Origin: Moraxellaceae bacterium
GTDB taxonomy: Bacteria; Pseudomonadota; Gammaproteobacteria; Pseudomonadales; Moraxellaceae
Assembly: GCA_021156385.1 (NCBI GenBank)
Contig: JAJNDL010000018.1
Coordinates: 1-12,040 of the forward strand
Direction of reading: 5' to 3'
DNA length: 12,040 nt
Made by a program: the position numbers and the translations under genes. Under the pieces are notes generated by a model. The model was not told the DNA's origin. It made no database searches and was given only the letters and a program-made list of their open reading frames with translations. Below are positions 1 to 6,562 of this stretch, piece after piece (position 1 is the stretch's first letter; each line of letters begins with the position of its first letter).

Positions 1-2
1 CA

Positions 3-749
3 GCCGCCGGCTACCGGGCCGTGGCGCCCATGCTGCGCGGCTACGAGCCCGGCTCGCAGCCGCCGCGCGACCTCTATCATCTCATTCATCTCGCGGCCGA
101 CGTGTTCGCCTGGATGCAGGAGCTCGGCACGAAGCAGTGTCATCTTGTCGGCCACGACTGGGGGGCGCTGACGAGTTACGTCGCGGTGGCACTGCAGCCC
201 AAGAGGTTCGCCTCGCTCACCACACTGGCCATCCCGCACCTGCGCCACAGCATCGCGGGCGTCACGGAGGTGCCGGGCCAGCTGGTGAAGTCCTCCTACA
301 TCCTGCTCATGCAGTTCGCGCGCATCGCCGAGCACATCGTGGCGCGCGACGACCACGCCTTCATCGAGATGCTGTGGAAGCAGTGGTCGCCAGACTGGCG
401 CTACACGCCCGCGGACCTCGAGCAGGTGAAATCCACGTTCCGGGCCGAAGGCGTCGTGCATGCGGCCACGCAGTACTACCGCTGCCTGCTGCAGCCGCTC
501 TCGCTCTCCACGCAGCAGTCCTGGCGCCTGCTCACCTCGCCCATCAAGGTGCCGACGCTGGCGCTGACCGGCGAGCACGACGGCTGCATGGACACGCGCC
601 TCTACGACACGCTGATGCGCGAGCAGGACTTCGAGAAAGGGCTGCTGGTGAAGCGCCTGCCCGAGACCGGCCACTTCCTGCACCGGGAAGCGCCGGAAGA
701 GGTCAGCCGCCTCCTTCTCGACTGGATCGGCCGGCACCCGGTCGCCTGA
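3..749 (+). CDS. Alpha/beta hydrolase, epoxide hydrolase-like (5' end outside window)
   Basis: The frame is open to the left edge. The codons before the GTG at 21 still read as the conserved strand preceding the family's LRGYG-type motif (AAGYRAVAPMLRGY), so the gene starts upstream and the GTG is not a real start. The nucleophile elbow reads GHDWGA, with Asp at 156-158 where lipases and esterases carry Ser. An Asp nucleophile followed by Trp is typical of epoxide hydrolases and haloalkane dehalogenases. The likely catalytic acid is the Asp at 579-581 in GEHDGC, and the catalytic His is at 672-674 in the GHFLH segment. The region between holds a helical cap with a YYR motif, as in epoxide hydrolases. 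It is probably a soluble cytoplasmic enzyme opening an epoxide or a related bond; the substrate cannot be inferred. It ends 197 bases before the fumarase gene, which has its own promoter, so the two are probably separate units. Confidence 0.85.
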   Translation, partial: AAGYRAVAPMLRGYEPGSQPPRDLYHLIHLAADVFAWMQELGTKQCHLVGHDWGALTSYVAVALQPKRFASLTTLAIPHLRHSIAGVTEVPGQLVKSSYILLMQFARIAEHIVARDDHAFIEMLWKQWSPDWRYTPADLEQVKSTFRAEGVVHAATQYYRCLLQPLSLSTQQSWRLLTSPIKVPTLALTGEHDGCMDTRLYDTLMREQDFEKGLLVKRLPETGHFLHREAPEEVSRLLLDWIGRHPVA

Positions 750-874
750 GGCGCCATTGAGCCCGGCTTGCACCGGCGGCTTGCCACGGCCCGGCCGCAG
801 GGTAAGGTAGCAAGCCTGCATTCATAGCCTCGGACAATGGGTTTTTTCAGCCGCCTGCTGCACCTGCCCGTGCA

Positions 875-902
875 CTGCCGTACCGGCCAGCCCGTGTATA
901 AT
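875..902 (+). promoter_or_regulatory. Probable sigma-70 promoter for the fumarase gene
   Basis: A perfect TATAAT lies at 897-902 in otherwise GC-rich DNA. The best -35 candidate at 16 bases spacing (ctgccg, 875-880) matches the consensus at only three of six positions, so the call rests on the -10 box. A start near 909 would leave a leader of about 37 bases before the ATG at 946. Confidence 0.55.
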
Positions 903-945
903 CGCCCGCCTTTCCCGCGACCCCATGCCCCATCCGGAGCCTCGC

Positions 946-2478
946 ATGACCGTCATCAAGAGGGACGACCTCGTCCAGAGCGTCGCCGACGCCCTGCAGT
1001 ACATCTCCTATTACCACCCGGTGGACTTCATCCAGGCCATCAACGCCGCCTACGAGCGCGAGCAGAACCAGGCCGCCAAGGACGCAATGGCGCAGATCCT
1101 CATCAACTCGCGCATGTGCGCCGAGGGCCACCGCCCGATCTGCCAGGACACCGGCATCGTCACCGTGTTCGTGAAGGTCGGCATGGACGTGCGCTGGGAC
1201 CTGGGCGGCCTGTCGCTGGACGACGCCATCAACGAAGGCGTGCGCCGCGCCTACCTGCACCCGGACAACGTGCTGCGCGCCTCCATCCTGCGCGATCCCG
1301 CCGGCAAGCGTCAGAACACCAGGGACAACACGCCCGCAGTCATCCACTACAGCATCGTGCCGGGCGACAAGGTCGACATCACCGTCGCCGCCAAGGGCGG
1401 TGGCTCCGAGAACAAATCCAAGATGGTCATGCTGAACCCGTCCGACTCCATCGTGGACTGGGTGCTGAAGACGGTGCCGACCATGGGCGCCGGCTGGTGT
1501 CCGCCCGGCATGCTCGGCATCGGCATCGGTGGCACCGCCGAGAAGGCCGCGCTGCTCGCCAAGGAATCGCTGATGGACCCGGTCGACATGCATGAGCTCC
1601 TGGCGCGCGGCCCTTCGAATCGCATTGAAGAACTGCGCGTCGAACTCTACGAGAAGGTGAATGCGCTCGGCATCGGCGCGCAGGGCCTGGGCGGCCTCAC
1701 CACCGTGGTCGACATCAAGATTCGTGATTACCCGACGCATGCCGCCTCGCTGCCCGTGGCGATGATTCCCAACTGCGCCGCCACCCGCCACGTGCATTTC
1801 GAGCTGGACGGTTCCGGCCCCGCGGAGCTGGAGGTGCCGAAGCTGGAGGACTGGCCGAAGATCACCTTCGACGCGAGCAAGTCGCGCCGCGTGAATCTCG
1901 ACACCGTCACGCGCGAGGAAATCGCGAGCTGGCAGCCGGGCGAGACGCTGCTGCTCTCCGGCACCATGTACACGGGCCGCGACGCCGCGCACAAGCGCAT
2001 GACGGAGATGTTCGCACGCGGCGAATCGCTGCCGGTGGACCTCAAGGGCAAGTTCATCTACTACGTCGGCCCGGTCGATCCGGTGCGCGACGAAGTCGTC
2101 GGTCCCGCCGGCCCCACCACGGCGACGCGCATGGACAAGTTCACCGACACGGTGCTGGAGAAGACCGGCCTCATCGGCATGATCGGCAAGTCCGAGCGCG
2201 GCCCCGTCGCCATCGAGGCGATCCGGAAGCACAAGGCCGTCTACCTCATGGCCGTGGGCGGGGCGGCGTATCTCGTGAAGCGATCTACGAGTTCGTGGTG
2301 GAGGACATGCCGGTATCGGTGGCGGTCGATGTCAACGGCAGTTCGGTGCACAACACCGCGCCGAAGATCTGGCAGGCCAGGATCGGCAAGATTCCGGTCG
2401 ACGCCTGATTCGGTCAGCCCTGAAAGAAGCCCGCGTATGCGGGCTTTTTTATTGATGTGTTTCAGGTCGCCGGCCTGA
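946..2478 (+). CDS. Class I fumarate hydratase (Fe-S dependent), C-terminus frameshifted
   Basis: It interconverts fumarate and L-malate in the TCA cycle using an oxygen-sensitive [4Fe-4S] cluster. The ATG at 946 is preferred over the in-frame ATG at 925 because GGAG at 936-939 sits six bases before it. The three expected cluster cysteines are present: Cys66 (RPICQDTG), Cys185 (GAGWCPPG) and Cys277 (MIPNCAATRH). The N-terminal domain also shows KGGGSENKSKM. The C-terminal domain starts near residue 345 (TGRDAAHKRM) and continues through GPVDPVRDEVVGPAGPTT and MIGKSERG. After GGAAYLV, at about 2277, the frame stops resembling the family and becomes Arg/Ser-rich until a stop at 2478, beyond a terminator. 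The native C-terminus lies in another frame (2277-2408). Family members normally have about 17 residues here (AKAIK...LGM type) that are absent. The gene is a likely pseudogene, unless the lesion is a sequencing or assembly error. Confidence 0.88.
   Translation: MTVIKRDDLVQSVADALQYISYYHPVDFIQAINAAYEREQNQAAKDAMAQILINSRMCAEGHRPICQDTGIVTVFVKVGMDVRWDLGGLSLDDAINEGVRRAYLHPDNVLRASILRDPAGKRQNTRDNTPAVIHYSIVPGDKVDITVAAKGGGSENKSKMVMLNPSDSIVDWVLKTVPTMGAGWCPPGMLGIGIGGTAEKAALLAKESLMDPVDMHELLARGPSNRIEELRVELYEKVNALGIGAQGLGGLTTVVDIKIRDYPTHAASLPVAMIPNCAATRHVHFELDGSGPAELEVPKLEDWPKITFDASKSRRVNLDTVTREEIASWQPGETLLLSGTMYTGRDAAHKRMTEMFARGESLPVDLKGKFIYYVGPVDPVRDEVVGPAGPTTATRMDKFTDTVLEKTGLIGMIGKSERGPVAIEAIRKHKAVYLMAVGGAAYLVKRSTSSWWRTCRYRWRSMSTAVRCTTPRRRSGRPGSARFRSTPDSVSPERSPRMRAFLLMCFRSPA
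2277..2408 (+). pseudogene. Out-of-frame C-terminal remnant of the fumarase
   Basis: Read from 2277, this stretch encodes EAIYEFVVEDMPVSVAV, then the SVHNTAPKIWQARIGKIPV segment, and stops with TGA at 2406-2408. This is the normal end of a class I fumarase. It is in a different frame from the upstream 443 codons (2277 falls at the third position of the upstream codon GTG, 2275-2277). The natural stop is 18 bases before a strong terminator, which supports 2408 as the original gene end. No start codon or ribosome site is seen for independent translation. Confidence 0.85.
2427..2450 (+). terminator. Rho-independent terminator after the fumarase gene
   Basis: A perfect 7-bp stem (agcccgc at 2428-2434, gcgggct at 2439-2445) with a GTAT loop can be extended by one A-T pair and runs into T residues to 2450. 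It should end fumarase transcription and separate it from the wsp operon. Confidence 0.9.
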
Positions 2479-2564
2479 TCAATAGGTTTGTAACTGGAGA
2501 AATCGGCAGGTAATGCCTGTGGTGTGCGTGCAGTGGCATTCCCGCGGTGCGCAACTACGCTGAA

Positions 2565-2589
2565 CCCACTCCCTTCGAGTAAGGGTGGG
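2565..2589 (+). repeat. Imperfect inverted repeat just before wspA
   Basis: The arms are cccac..ccctt (2565-2575) and aagggtggg (2581-2589), with a two-base bulge on the left arm. The hairpin lies immediately before the G-rich putative ribosome site of wspA (2592-2596), so it could affect wspA translation. It could equally be a decayed copy of the G/C-rich palindromic repeats common between genes in GC-rich proteobacteria. Confidence 0.4.
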
Positions 2590-2602
2590 CTGGGGGCTGC
2601 GC

Positions 2603-4225
2603 ATGAAGGACTGGACAATACGACAACGCATCCTTGCTGCTTTCGCGCTCATCCTCGGGCTGATGCTGGTGATGGGCGGCGTTGCCTACCGGCACCTGCA
2701 ATCCATCCATGCCAAGGCGGAGCACGCCCGCCAAGACTCCATTCCCGGGCTGTATTACAGCCTGCAGATCGTGCGCGAACTCAGCGAGCTGGAGGACAGT
2801 GTCAGGCACCGGGTGCTTGAGCCGGCGGGCGGCACGGAGCGGCACCGCGGCGACGTGGCTACGCTGCGCCGCGACATCGACGAGGCGATCCGGCATTACG
2901 AGGCCAGCATCTTCTCCGCGACCGACCGCGAGCTGTTCGGCAACTTCCGCAAGCTGTACCAGGATTACCTGCGTCGCCAGGACCAGGTGCTGCAGCTGCA
3001 CGCGCAGGGCCGCGGAGAGGAGGCCCGCCGCCTGCTCGTCGCCGTGCAGGAAGAGGACTTCGCCCTGACCTGGCGCACGCTCGCGGAGCTGGCGGAGTTC
3101 AACAAGGCCAACGCCGAGGGCGGAGCCCTGAAGATCGAAGACGCCGTCGTCGCGGCCCGCAGCAATATCCTGCTGATCTGCACGCTCGCCGTCGCCATCG
3201 CGCTCGTCTGCGGGTTCTTCCTGCTGCGCGCCATCACGCGGCCCATCGGGCGTCTGCTGGAGGTGCTTGAGGTCATGGGCCAGGGCGACTTCAGCCGGCG
3301 CGTGCAGCTCGGGAGCAACGACGAGTTCGGCCGCCTCGGTGCCGGTCTCAATCGCATGGTCGACGACCTGAAGGTGCTGGTGGGCCACATCCAGCAGTCC
3401 GGTACCCAGGTCGGCAGCGCGGTCGCGGAAGTGGCGGCCACCTCGCGGCAGCAGCAGGCCACCGCCAGCGAGATCGCGGCGACCACGGTGGAAATCGGCG
3501 CCACCTCGAAGGAGATTTCCGCCACGTCGCGCGAGCTGGTGCGCACCATGAAGGAGGTGGCGAACGTCGCCGAGCAGTCCGCCACGCTGGCCGACAGCGG
3601 CCAGGCCGGCCTCACTCACATGGAGGAGACCATGCGCCAGGTGATGGACGCCGCGGGCTCCATCAACTCCCGCCTCGCCGTGCTCAACGAGAAGGCCGGC
3701 AACATCACCCAGGTCGTCGCCACCATCACCAAGGTCGCCGACCAGACCAACCTGCTTTCGCTCAATGCCGCCATCGAGGCGGAGAAGGCCGGCGAGTACG
3801 GTCGCGGCTTCTCCGTGGTGGCGACGGAGATCCGCCGCCTCGCCGACCAGACCGCGGTGGCGACAGCCGATATCGAGGTCATGGTGCGCGAGATCCAGTC
3901 CGCGGTGTCGGCCAGCGTCATGGGCATGGACAAGTTCTCGGAGGAAGTGCGGCGCGGCATGCAGGAAGTGCAGCAGGTCGGCGGCCAGCTCTCGCAGATC
4001 ATCCAGGAGGTGCAGGCGCTGGCGCCGCGCTTCGAGGCGGTGAACGAGGGCATGCAGGCGCAGGCCACCGGTGCCGAGCAGATCACCGAGGCGCTGACGC
4101 AGCTCTCCGACGCCGCGCAGCAGACGGTGCAGGCCCTGCAGAAGGCGGGCGAGGCCGTCACCGACCTCAACCAGGTCGCCAGCAGCCTGCGCAGCGGCGT
4201 CGCGCGCTTCCGTCTCGAGGCCTGA
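2603..4225 (+). CDS. wspA: WspA, membrane chemoreceptor of the Wsp surface-sensing system
   Basis: This 540-residue methyl-accepting protein is the sensory input of the Wsp pathway, known in Pseudomonas to respond to surface contact. I chose the ATG at 2603 ([10 protein letters not shown]) over the in-frame GTG at 2585 because it follows a GGGGG tract by six bases and places a short positive cytoplasmic tail before TM1 (residues about 11-29). Residues 31-186 form a periplasmic, probably four-helix-bundle, domain. TM2 spans about 188-210, followed by a HAMP domain (about 212-263, [13 protein letters not shown]). The signalling hairpin tip is at about 373-415 and contains [12 protein letters not shown], a variant I associate with WspA in place of the EAARAGE form of most receptors. 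No NWETF-like C-terminal tether for the methyltransferase is seen; the protein ends in RFRLEA. It heads a tightly packed operon, with wspB starting five bases after its stop. Confidence 0.93.
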   Translation: MKDWTIRQRILAAFALILGLMLVMGGVAYRHLQSIHAKAEHARQDSIPGLYYSLQIVRELSELEDSVRHRVLEPAGGTERHRGDVATLRRDIDEAIRHYEASIFSATDRELFGNFRKLYQDYLRRQDQVLQLHAQGRGEEARRLLVAVQEEDFALTWRTLAELAEFNKANAEGGALKIEDAVVAARSNILLICTLAVAIALVCGFFLLRAITRPIGRLLEVLEVMGQGDFSRRVQLGSNDEFGRLGAGLNRMVDDLKVLVGHIQQSGTQVGSAVAEVAATSRQQQATASEIAATTVEIGATSKEISATSRELVRTMKEVANVAEQSATLADSGQAGLTHMEETMRQVMDAAGSINSRLAVLNEKAGNITQVVATITKVADQTNLLSLNAAIEAEKAGEYGRGFSVVATEIRRLADQTAVATADIEVMVREIQSAVSASVMGMDKFSEEVRRGMQEVQQVGGQLSQIIQEVQALAPRFEAVNEGMQAQATGAEQITEALTQLSDAAQQTVQALQKAGEAVTDLNQVASSLRSGVARFRLEA

Positions 4226-4230
4226 GCCCG

Positions 4231-4662
4231 GTGCTGTACCTGCTCCTGCAGTTGGGCGGCGACCGCTATGCGCTTGACGCCGGCAGCGTCGTGGAGGTGC
4301 TGCCCCTGGTCGAGCTGCGGCACCTGCCGCAGGCGCCGCCCGGCATCGCCGGCATCTTCAGTTACCACGGCACGCCGGTACCGGTGCTGGACCTCTGCCT
4401 GCTCGCGCTGGGCCGGCCGGTGCGTCGGCGCTTCAGCACGCGCATTGTGCTGGTGGCATTGCCGGACAGCGACCGCCTGCTGGGGCTGATGGCCGAGCAG
4501 GTGACGCAGACGCTGCGGCGTGCGTCGGAGGATTTCCGCATCGGCGGCGGCACGGGCGCGGGCTGGCTGGGACCGGTGACGAGCGACGCTGCCGGCCTGA
4601 TCCAGCGCATCGAGGCCGGGCGGTTGCTGCCGCCGGCCGCGCGCGAAGTGCTGTTCGCCTAG
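4231..4662 (+). CDS. wspB: WspB, CheW-like coupling protein
   Basis: A 143-residue single CheW domain expected to bridge the receptor WspA and the kinase WspE in the cytoplasm. It opens directly into the first beta strand (LYLLLQLGGDRYAL), followed by VVEVLPLVELRHLP and the IAGIFSYHGTPVPVLDL segment typical of CheW, where a conserved Gly-Arg/His-Gly-like turn precedes the P-V-LDL strand. It starts with GTG at 4231, five bases after the wspA stop, with only a weak GAGG upstream (4217-4220), so translational coupling to wspA is likely. It is slightly short for a CheW protein because it has no N-terminal extension. Its operon position between wspA and wspC is what distinguishes it from WspD, the second CheW-like protein here. 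It has no enzymatic residues. Confidence 0.9.
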   Translation: MLYLLLQLGGDRYALDAGSVVEVLPLVELRHLPQAPPGIAGIFSYHGTPVPVLDLCLLALGRPVRRRFSTRIVLVALPDSDRLLGLMAEQVTQTLRRASEDFRIGGGTGAGWLGPVTSDAAGLIQRIEAGRLLPPAAREVLFA

Positions 4663-4685
4663 GGGTTGCTGCAGGGGAGAACGCC

Positions 4686-5954
4686 ATGTCGATGGCGGCA
4701 ATCGAAGCGCTGCTGAATCAGACCATGGGGCTGGATGCCGCCTCGGTGGGCGCGCCGATGCTGCAGCGTGCCGTGCAGGAGCGGCTGCAGCTGCTCGGCC
4801 TGCACGACACCGCGGACTATCTCGGCCTGCTGCAGCGCTCGGACGTCGAACTGCAGGAGCTGATCGAGGGCGTGGTGGTGCCGGAGACCTGGTTCTTCCG
4901 CGACCAGGAGGTGTTCGCCGCGCTGGTGCAGCTCGCGCAAGAGCAACTGCGCCAGCAGCCGCGGGCGGAATTGCGCCTGCTCAGCCTGCCCTGCTCGACG
5001 GGCGAGGAGCCCTATTCCATGGTCATGGCCCTGCTCGATGCCGGCATCGCGCCGGACCGCTTTGCCGTGGACGCCGTCGACATCAGCGCGCAGGCGCTCG
5101 CCAAGGCGCAGTGCGCCGTCTACGGCCGCAACTCCTTCCGCAGCAGCGACACCGGTTTTCGCGCGCGCCATTTCGATACGGTCGCCCAGGGCAGCCACCT
5201 GCACGAGGCGGTCCGCCGGAAGGTGCGCTTCCGCCAGGGCAACCTGTTCGCGCCCGGCTTCCTGCCGGAGGCCGCCGTCTACGACGTGATCTTCTGCCGC
5301 AACGTGCTGATCTATTTCGACGCGCCGACGCAGGAGCGTGCGCTGGCGGTGCTGGACCGCCTGCTGAAGCCCGGCGGCCTGCTCTTCGTCGGCTCGTCGG
5401 AGAGCGCGCTGCTGCTGCGCCCGGGCTTCACGTCGGTGAAGCTGCCCATGGTCTTCGCCTTCCGCAAGCAGGCCGGCCAGGCGCCGCAGCAGAGCTCGCC
5501 GGAAAAAGCGCTGCCGCGGCACGCGCCACGCCTGCCGCCGCGACCGGCGCCACGTGCGGCGGCGCCAGCACCGCGGCTGCCGCCGGCGAAGGCGCCGCCG
5601 GTGGCGCCCGACACGGCACTGGACGAAGCCGGGATGCTTGCCAACCGCGGCCGCCTGGACGAAGCCGCGCATCTCTGCGAGCAGCACCTGCGCCAGTTCG
5701 GCCCGTCGGCGGCGGCCTTCCACCTGCTCGGCCTCGTGCACGACGCCTCCGGCCGGCAGGAGCGGGCCGGCCACTATTACCGCAAGGCCCTGTACCTGGA
5801 GCCCGCGCACCACGAGGCGCTGATCCACCTCGCTGTCCTGCTGGAGAAGCAGGGCGACACCGCCGGCGCCCGCCGGCTCTACGACCGTGCCCGGCGCGGC
5901 CAGGCCGGCGACAGGGCGCCGACGGGAGGTAGGCACGATGGTCCGCAGCCCTGA
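4686..5954 (+). CDS. wspC: WspC, CheR-type methyltransferase with C-terminal TPR repeats
   Basis: A 422-residue enzyme that methylates glutamates of WspA using S-adenosylmethionine, raising receptor signalling. An N-terminal helical CheR domain leads into the SAM-binding domain, with LPCSTGEEPYSM (glycine at about 106), DAVDISAQAL and FCRNVLIYF (about 203-211), then KPGGLLFVGSSE. A proline/alanine/arginine-rich linker of about 40 residues follows (around 275-310). A tetratricopeptide region occupies about 311-412 (GRLDEAAHLCEQHL, ERAGHYYRKALYLEP, GDTAGARRLYDRA). TPR-tailed CheR proteins are the WspC arrangement, and the TPRs may help docking since WspA lacks a C-terminal tether peptide. The ATG at 4686 has ggggag at 4674-4679. 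The last residues (GGRHDGPQP) are overlapped by a short reading frame described separately. Confidence 0.93.
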   Translation: MSMAAIEALLNQTMGLDAASVGAPMLQRAVQERLQLLGLHDTADYLGLLQRSDVELQELIEGVVVPETWFFRDQEVFAALVQLAQEQLRQQPRAELRLLSLPCSTGEEPYSMVMALLDAGIAPDRFAVDAVDISAQALAKAQCAVYGRNSFRSSDTGFRARHFDTVAQGSHLHEAVRRKVRFRQGNLFAPGFLPEAAVYDVIFCRNVLIYFDAPTQERALAVLDRLLKPGGLLFVGSSESALLLRPGFTSVKLPMVFAFRKQAGQAPQQSSPEKALPRHAPRLPPRPAPRAAAPAPRLPPAKAPPVAPDTALDEAGMLANRGRLDEAAHLCEQHLRQFGPSAAAFHLLGLVHDASGRQERAGHYYRKALYLEPAHHEALIHLAVLLEKQGDTAGARRLYDRARRGQAGDRAPTGGRHDGPQP

Positions 5955-6009
5955 CCGGCGCGGTGTTGCGCCATGCCTCCTTGCCCCGAGCCTGCGGCGG
6001 AGGAGCTAG
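5938..6009 (+). CDS. Possible 23-residue coupling ORF between wspC and wspD
   Basis: An ATG at 5938 inside the last codons of wspC follows a strong ribosome-site match (gggaggt, 5924-5930) by seven bases. It opens a 23-codon arginine-rich frame (MVRSPDRRG...LRRRS) ending with TAG at 6007-6009, four bases before the wspD ATG. The frame differs from both neighbours. It might exist to carry ribosomes from wspC across the gap to wspD. It may also be chance, because no known domain is visible and the peptide composition simply reflects GC-rich sequence. Confidence 0.25.
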   Translation: MVRSPDRRGVAPCLLAPSLRRRS

Positions 6010-6013
6010 CGCC

Positions 6014-6562
6014 ATGTCCATCGACTCCCCGGTGCACCTGCTCGACAGGGAACTGCCGGCCGGCTACCTGGAGGAGGCCACGCGCCACCTCGCCGAGCCG
6101 CGCCCGACGCCGGCCCAGGACATCGTCTGCAGCTTCGTGTTCCGCCTCGGCGAAGAATGGCTGGCCCTGCCGACCGCGGTGCTGGCCGAAGTGACGGACG
6201 TACGCGGCATCCATTCGCTGCCGCACCGGCGCAACGCCGCCGTGCTCGGCCTCGCTAGCCTGCGTGGTGAACTCCTCGTGGTGGTGGCGCTGGCCGCGCT
6301 GCTCGGCATCGGCAGCGATGCGCGCGAGCGGACGGCGCAGCGCCTGCTCGTGGTGCAGCGTGCCGGCCGGCGCCTGGCCTTCGCGGTCGATGCCGTGCAT
6401 GGCGTGCAGCGCCACGCCCGTAGCGAGCTGCGCGAGGTACCGGCGACGGTGGCAAAGGCCGGCGCCAGCTACACCAGCGCAATCCTGCCGTTGCCCGGCA
6501 GGAGCGTCGGCCTGCTCGACGCGGAGCTGCTCTTCGACACCCTCGACCGGAGCCTGTCATGA
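6014..6562 (+). CDS. wspD: WspD, second CheW-like coupling protein
   Basis: A 182-residue CheW-domain protein, the second adaptor of the Wsp signalling complex. It has a roughly 35-residue N-terminal extension (LLDRELPAGYLEEATRHLAE) before the CheW fold, which begins at about FVFRLGEEWLALPTAVLAEV and continues through IHSLPHRRNAAVLGLASLRG. This matches the WspD layout and distinguishes it from the shorter WspB. I chose the ATG at 6014, which has a strong ggaggag at 5999-6005, over an in-frame ATG at 5963 that has no ribosome site. Its TGA (6560-6562) overlaps the start of wspE as ATGA, so the two are translationally coupled and probably made in matched amounts. Confidence 0.92.
   Translation: MSIDSPVHLLDRELPAGYLEEATRHLAEPRPTPAQDIVCSFVFRLGEEWLALPTAVLAEVTDVRGIHSLPHRRNAAVLGLASLRGELLVVVALAALLGIGSDARERTAQRLLVVQRAGRRLAFAVDAVHGVQRHARSELREVPATVAKAGASYTSAILPLPGRSVGLLDAELLFDTLDRSLS

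Noticed and set aside
847..2232. A 461-codon minus-strand frame opposite the fumarase.
   Set aside because: Low-complexity Val/Ala/His/Asp-rich translation with no family features; it mirrors the codon structure of the real gene.
2488..2516. A sigma-70 promoter for wsp (TTGTAA, then TAATGC or GGTAAT).
   Set aside because: With 17-base spacing the -10 matches at only two of six positions; the better -10 gives a 15-base spacer. Too weak to call.
2534..2550. A sigma-54-like TGGCA...GC element upstream of wspA.
   Set aside because: The spacing between the GG and GC elements is two bases too long for a sigma-54 promoter.
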